From Dehalococcoidia bacterium (GTDB lineage: Bacteria; Chloroflexota; Dehalococcoidia; JACVQG01; JAHKAY01), in contig JASLQE010000042.1 of the NCBI GenBank assembly GCA_030744635.1, positions 1-5,410 of the forward strand: a stretch of DNA of 5,410 nucleotides, in the 5' to 3' direction. The notes below the pieces were generated by a model that was not told the DNA's origin, did no database searches, and saw only the letters and a list, made by a program, of their open reading frames with translations. The translations under genes and the position numbers were made by a program. This document shows positions 4,985 to 5,410 of the stretch, one piece after another. Each line of letters opens with the position of its first letter. The stretch's first letter is position 1.

Positions 4985-5410
4985 AAGCTGTTCCCCAGGA
5001 TGAGTGATACCTCTTCGCTGATGATGCCCCCGTTGCCGTTAACGAAGGCCAGCTCGCAGTCCCGTAGCTGGCGTTCCCCGGCCTGGCCCCGTAGCTGACG
5101 CACAGCCTCAACGATATGTGAGGCCCCCCCGGCCAGTCCCGGCTGCCCGAAGGAGAGCTGTCCACCGTGGGTGTTCACCGGGAAGTCCCCTTTGTAGGTG
5201 AGGTCGTGCTCTTGGACAAAGGGGCCGCCCCGCCCCTTCTCGCAGAACCCGGCGTCCTCCAGGGTGAGAATGACCATGATGGTGTAGCAGTCATAAACGG
5301 AGGCCAGGTCAATATCCCTGGGTGTGACCCCGGCCATCTGGTAGGCCTTCTGAGCGGTGTAGGCGATGGGGCTCTGGGTTAGGGAGGGGGCGCAGGAGAT
5401 GATGGAGTGG
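4981..5410 (-). CDS. SCP-x/Ltp2-like thiolase-fold protein, C-terminal part (5' end outside window)
   Basis: The frame is open to the window edge (142 visible residues, beginning His-Ser-Ile-Ile-Ser) and the Met at 5337 is internal, so the gene runs on beyond 5410. The visible part is the C-terminal thiolase domain of the lipid-transfer thiolase group. It includes 'PIAYTAQKAYQMAGVTPRDI', 'SVYDCYTIMVILTLEDAGFC', the catalytic-His motif 'PVNTHGGQLSFGQPG', 'IVEAVRQLRGQAGERQ' and 'FVNGNGGIISEEVSLIL'. Classical thiolases have a second active Cys in the last loop; this group has HGNGG there, and this copy has NGNGG. The nucleophilic Cys, if present, would lie in the missing N-terminal half. It may act as a beta-ketoacyl-CoA thiolase or as a retro-aldolase like Ltp2. 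The DUF35 gene follows with a 4-bp overlap, which points to a joint complex. Confidence 0.9.
   Translation of the reverse strand, partial: HSIISCAPSLTQSPIAYTAQKAYQMAGVTPRDIDLASVYDCYTIMVILTLEDAGFCEKGRGGPFVQEHDLTYKGDFPVNTHGGQLSFGQPGLAGGASHIVEAVRQLRGQAGERQLRDCELAFVNGNGGIISEEVSLILGNSL

Overview
The window is a GC-rich stretch of bacterial (less likely archaeal) DNA packed with genes for acyl-CoA chemistry. It holds seven genes: the tail of a 2-hydroxyacyl-CoA dehydratase/benzoyl-CoA reductase-type subunit, three crotonase-fold proteins, one family I CoA-transferase, one DUF35 zinc-ribbon/OB-fold protein and the C-terminal part of an SCP-x type thiolase. The oxygen-sensitive dehydratase/reductase family at the left edge points to an anaerobe. 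Frequent AUA isoleucine codons in a GC-rich background and this mix of gene families would fit a Dehalococcoidia-like Chloroflexota genome or a Desulfobacterota genome. That placement is an impression, not a demonstration.

Layout. Positions 1-248 (+) carry the dehydratase tail, which meets a minus-strand block head-on with only 2 bp between the stop codons. The minus block, read right to left, is crotonase C (2864-2031), a 162-bp gap, crotonase B (1867-1097), a 75-bp gap and crotonase A (1021-251). A and B are tandem paralogs of exactly 256 residues each, about 68% identical without a gap. Positions 2865-3166 form a divergent control region, with a plausible leftward promoter and an inverted repeat GTCAA-N4-TTGAC. 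The CoA-transferase (3167-4510, +) follows. It converges on a minus-strand pair whose stop and start codons overlap as ATGA: thiolase (beyond 5410 to 4981), then DUF35 protein (4984-4550).

How they may work together (inference). The CoA-transferase could load an acid onto CoA. Crotonases and the dehydratase/reductase-type enzyme would add, remove or move water, double bonds or ring bonds. The thiolase-DUF35 pair would carry out carbon-carbon bond cleavage or formation. The substrate cannot be read from the sequence. The main oddity is that all three crotonases lack the first catalytic glutamate of classical enoyl-CoA hydratase, and crotonase C lacks both and has a shortened C-terminus. They are unlikely to be plain beta-oxidation hydratases. 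No mobile element, CRISPR array, tRNA or rRNA was seen.
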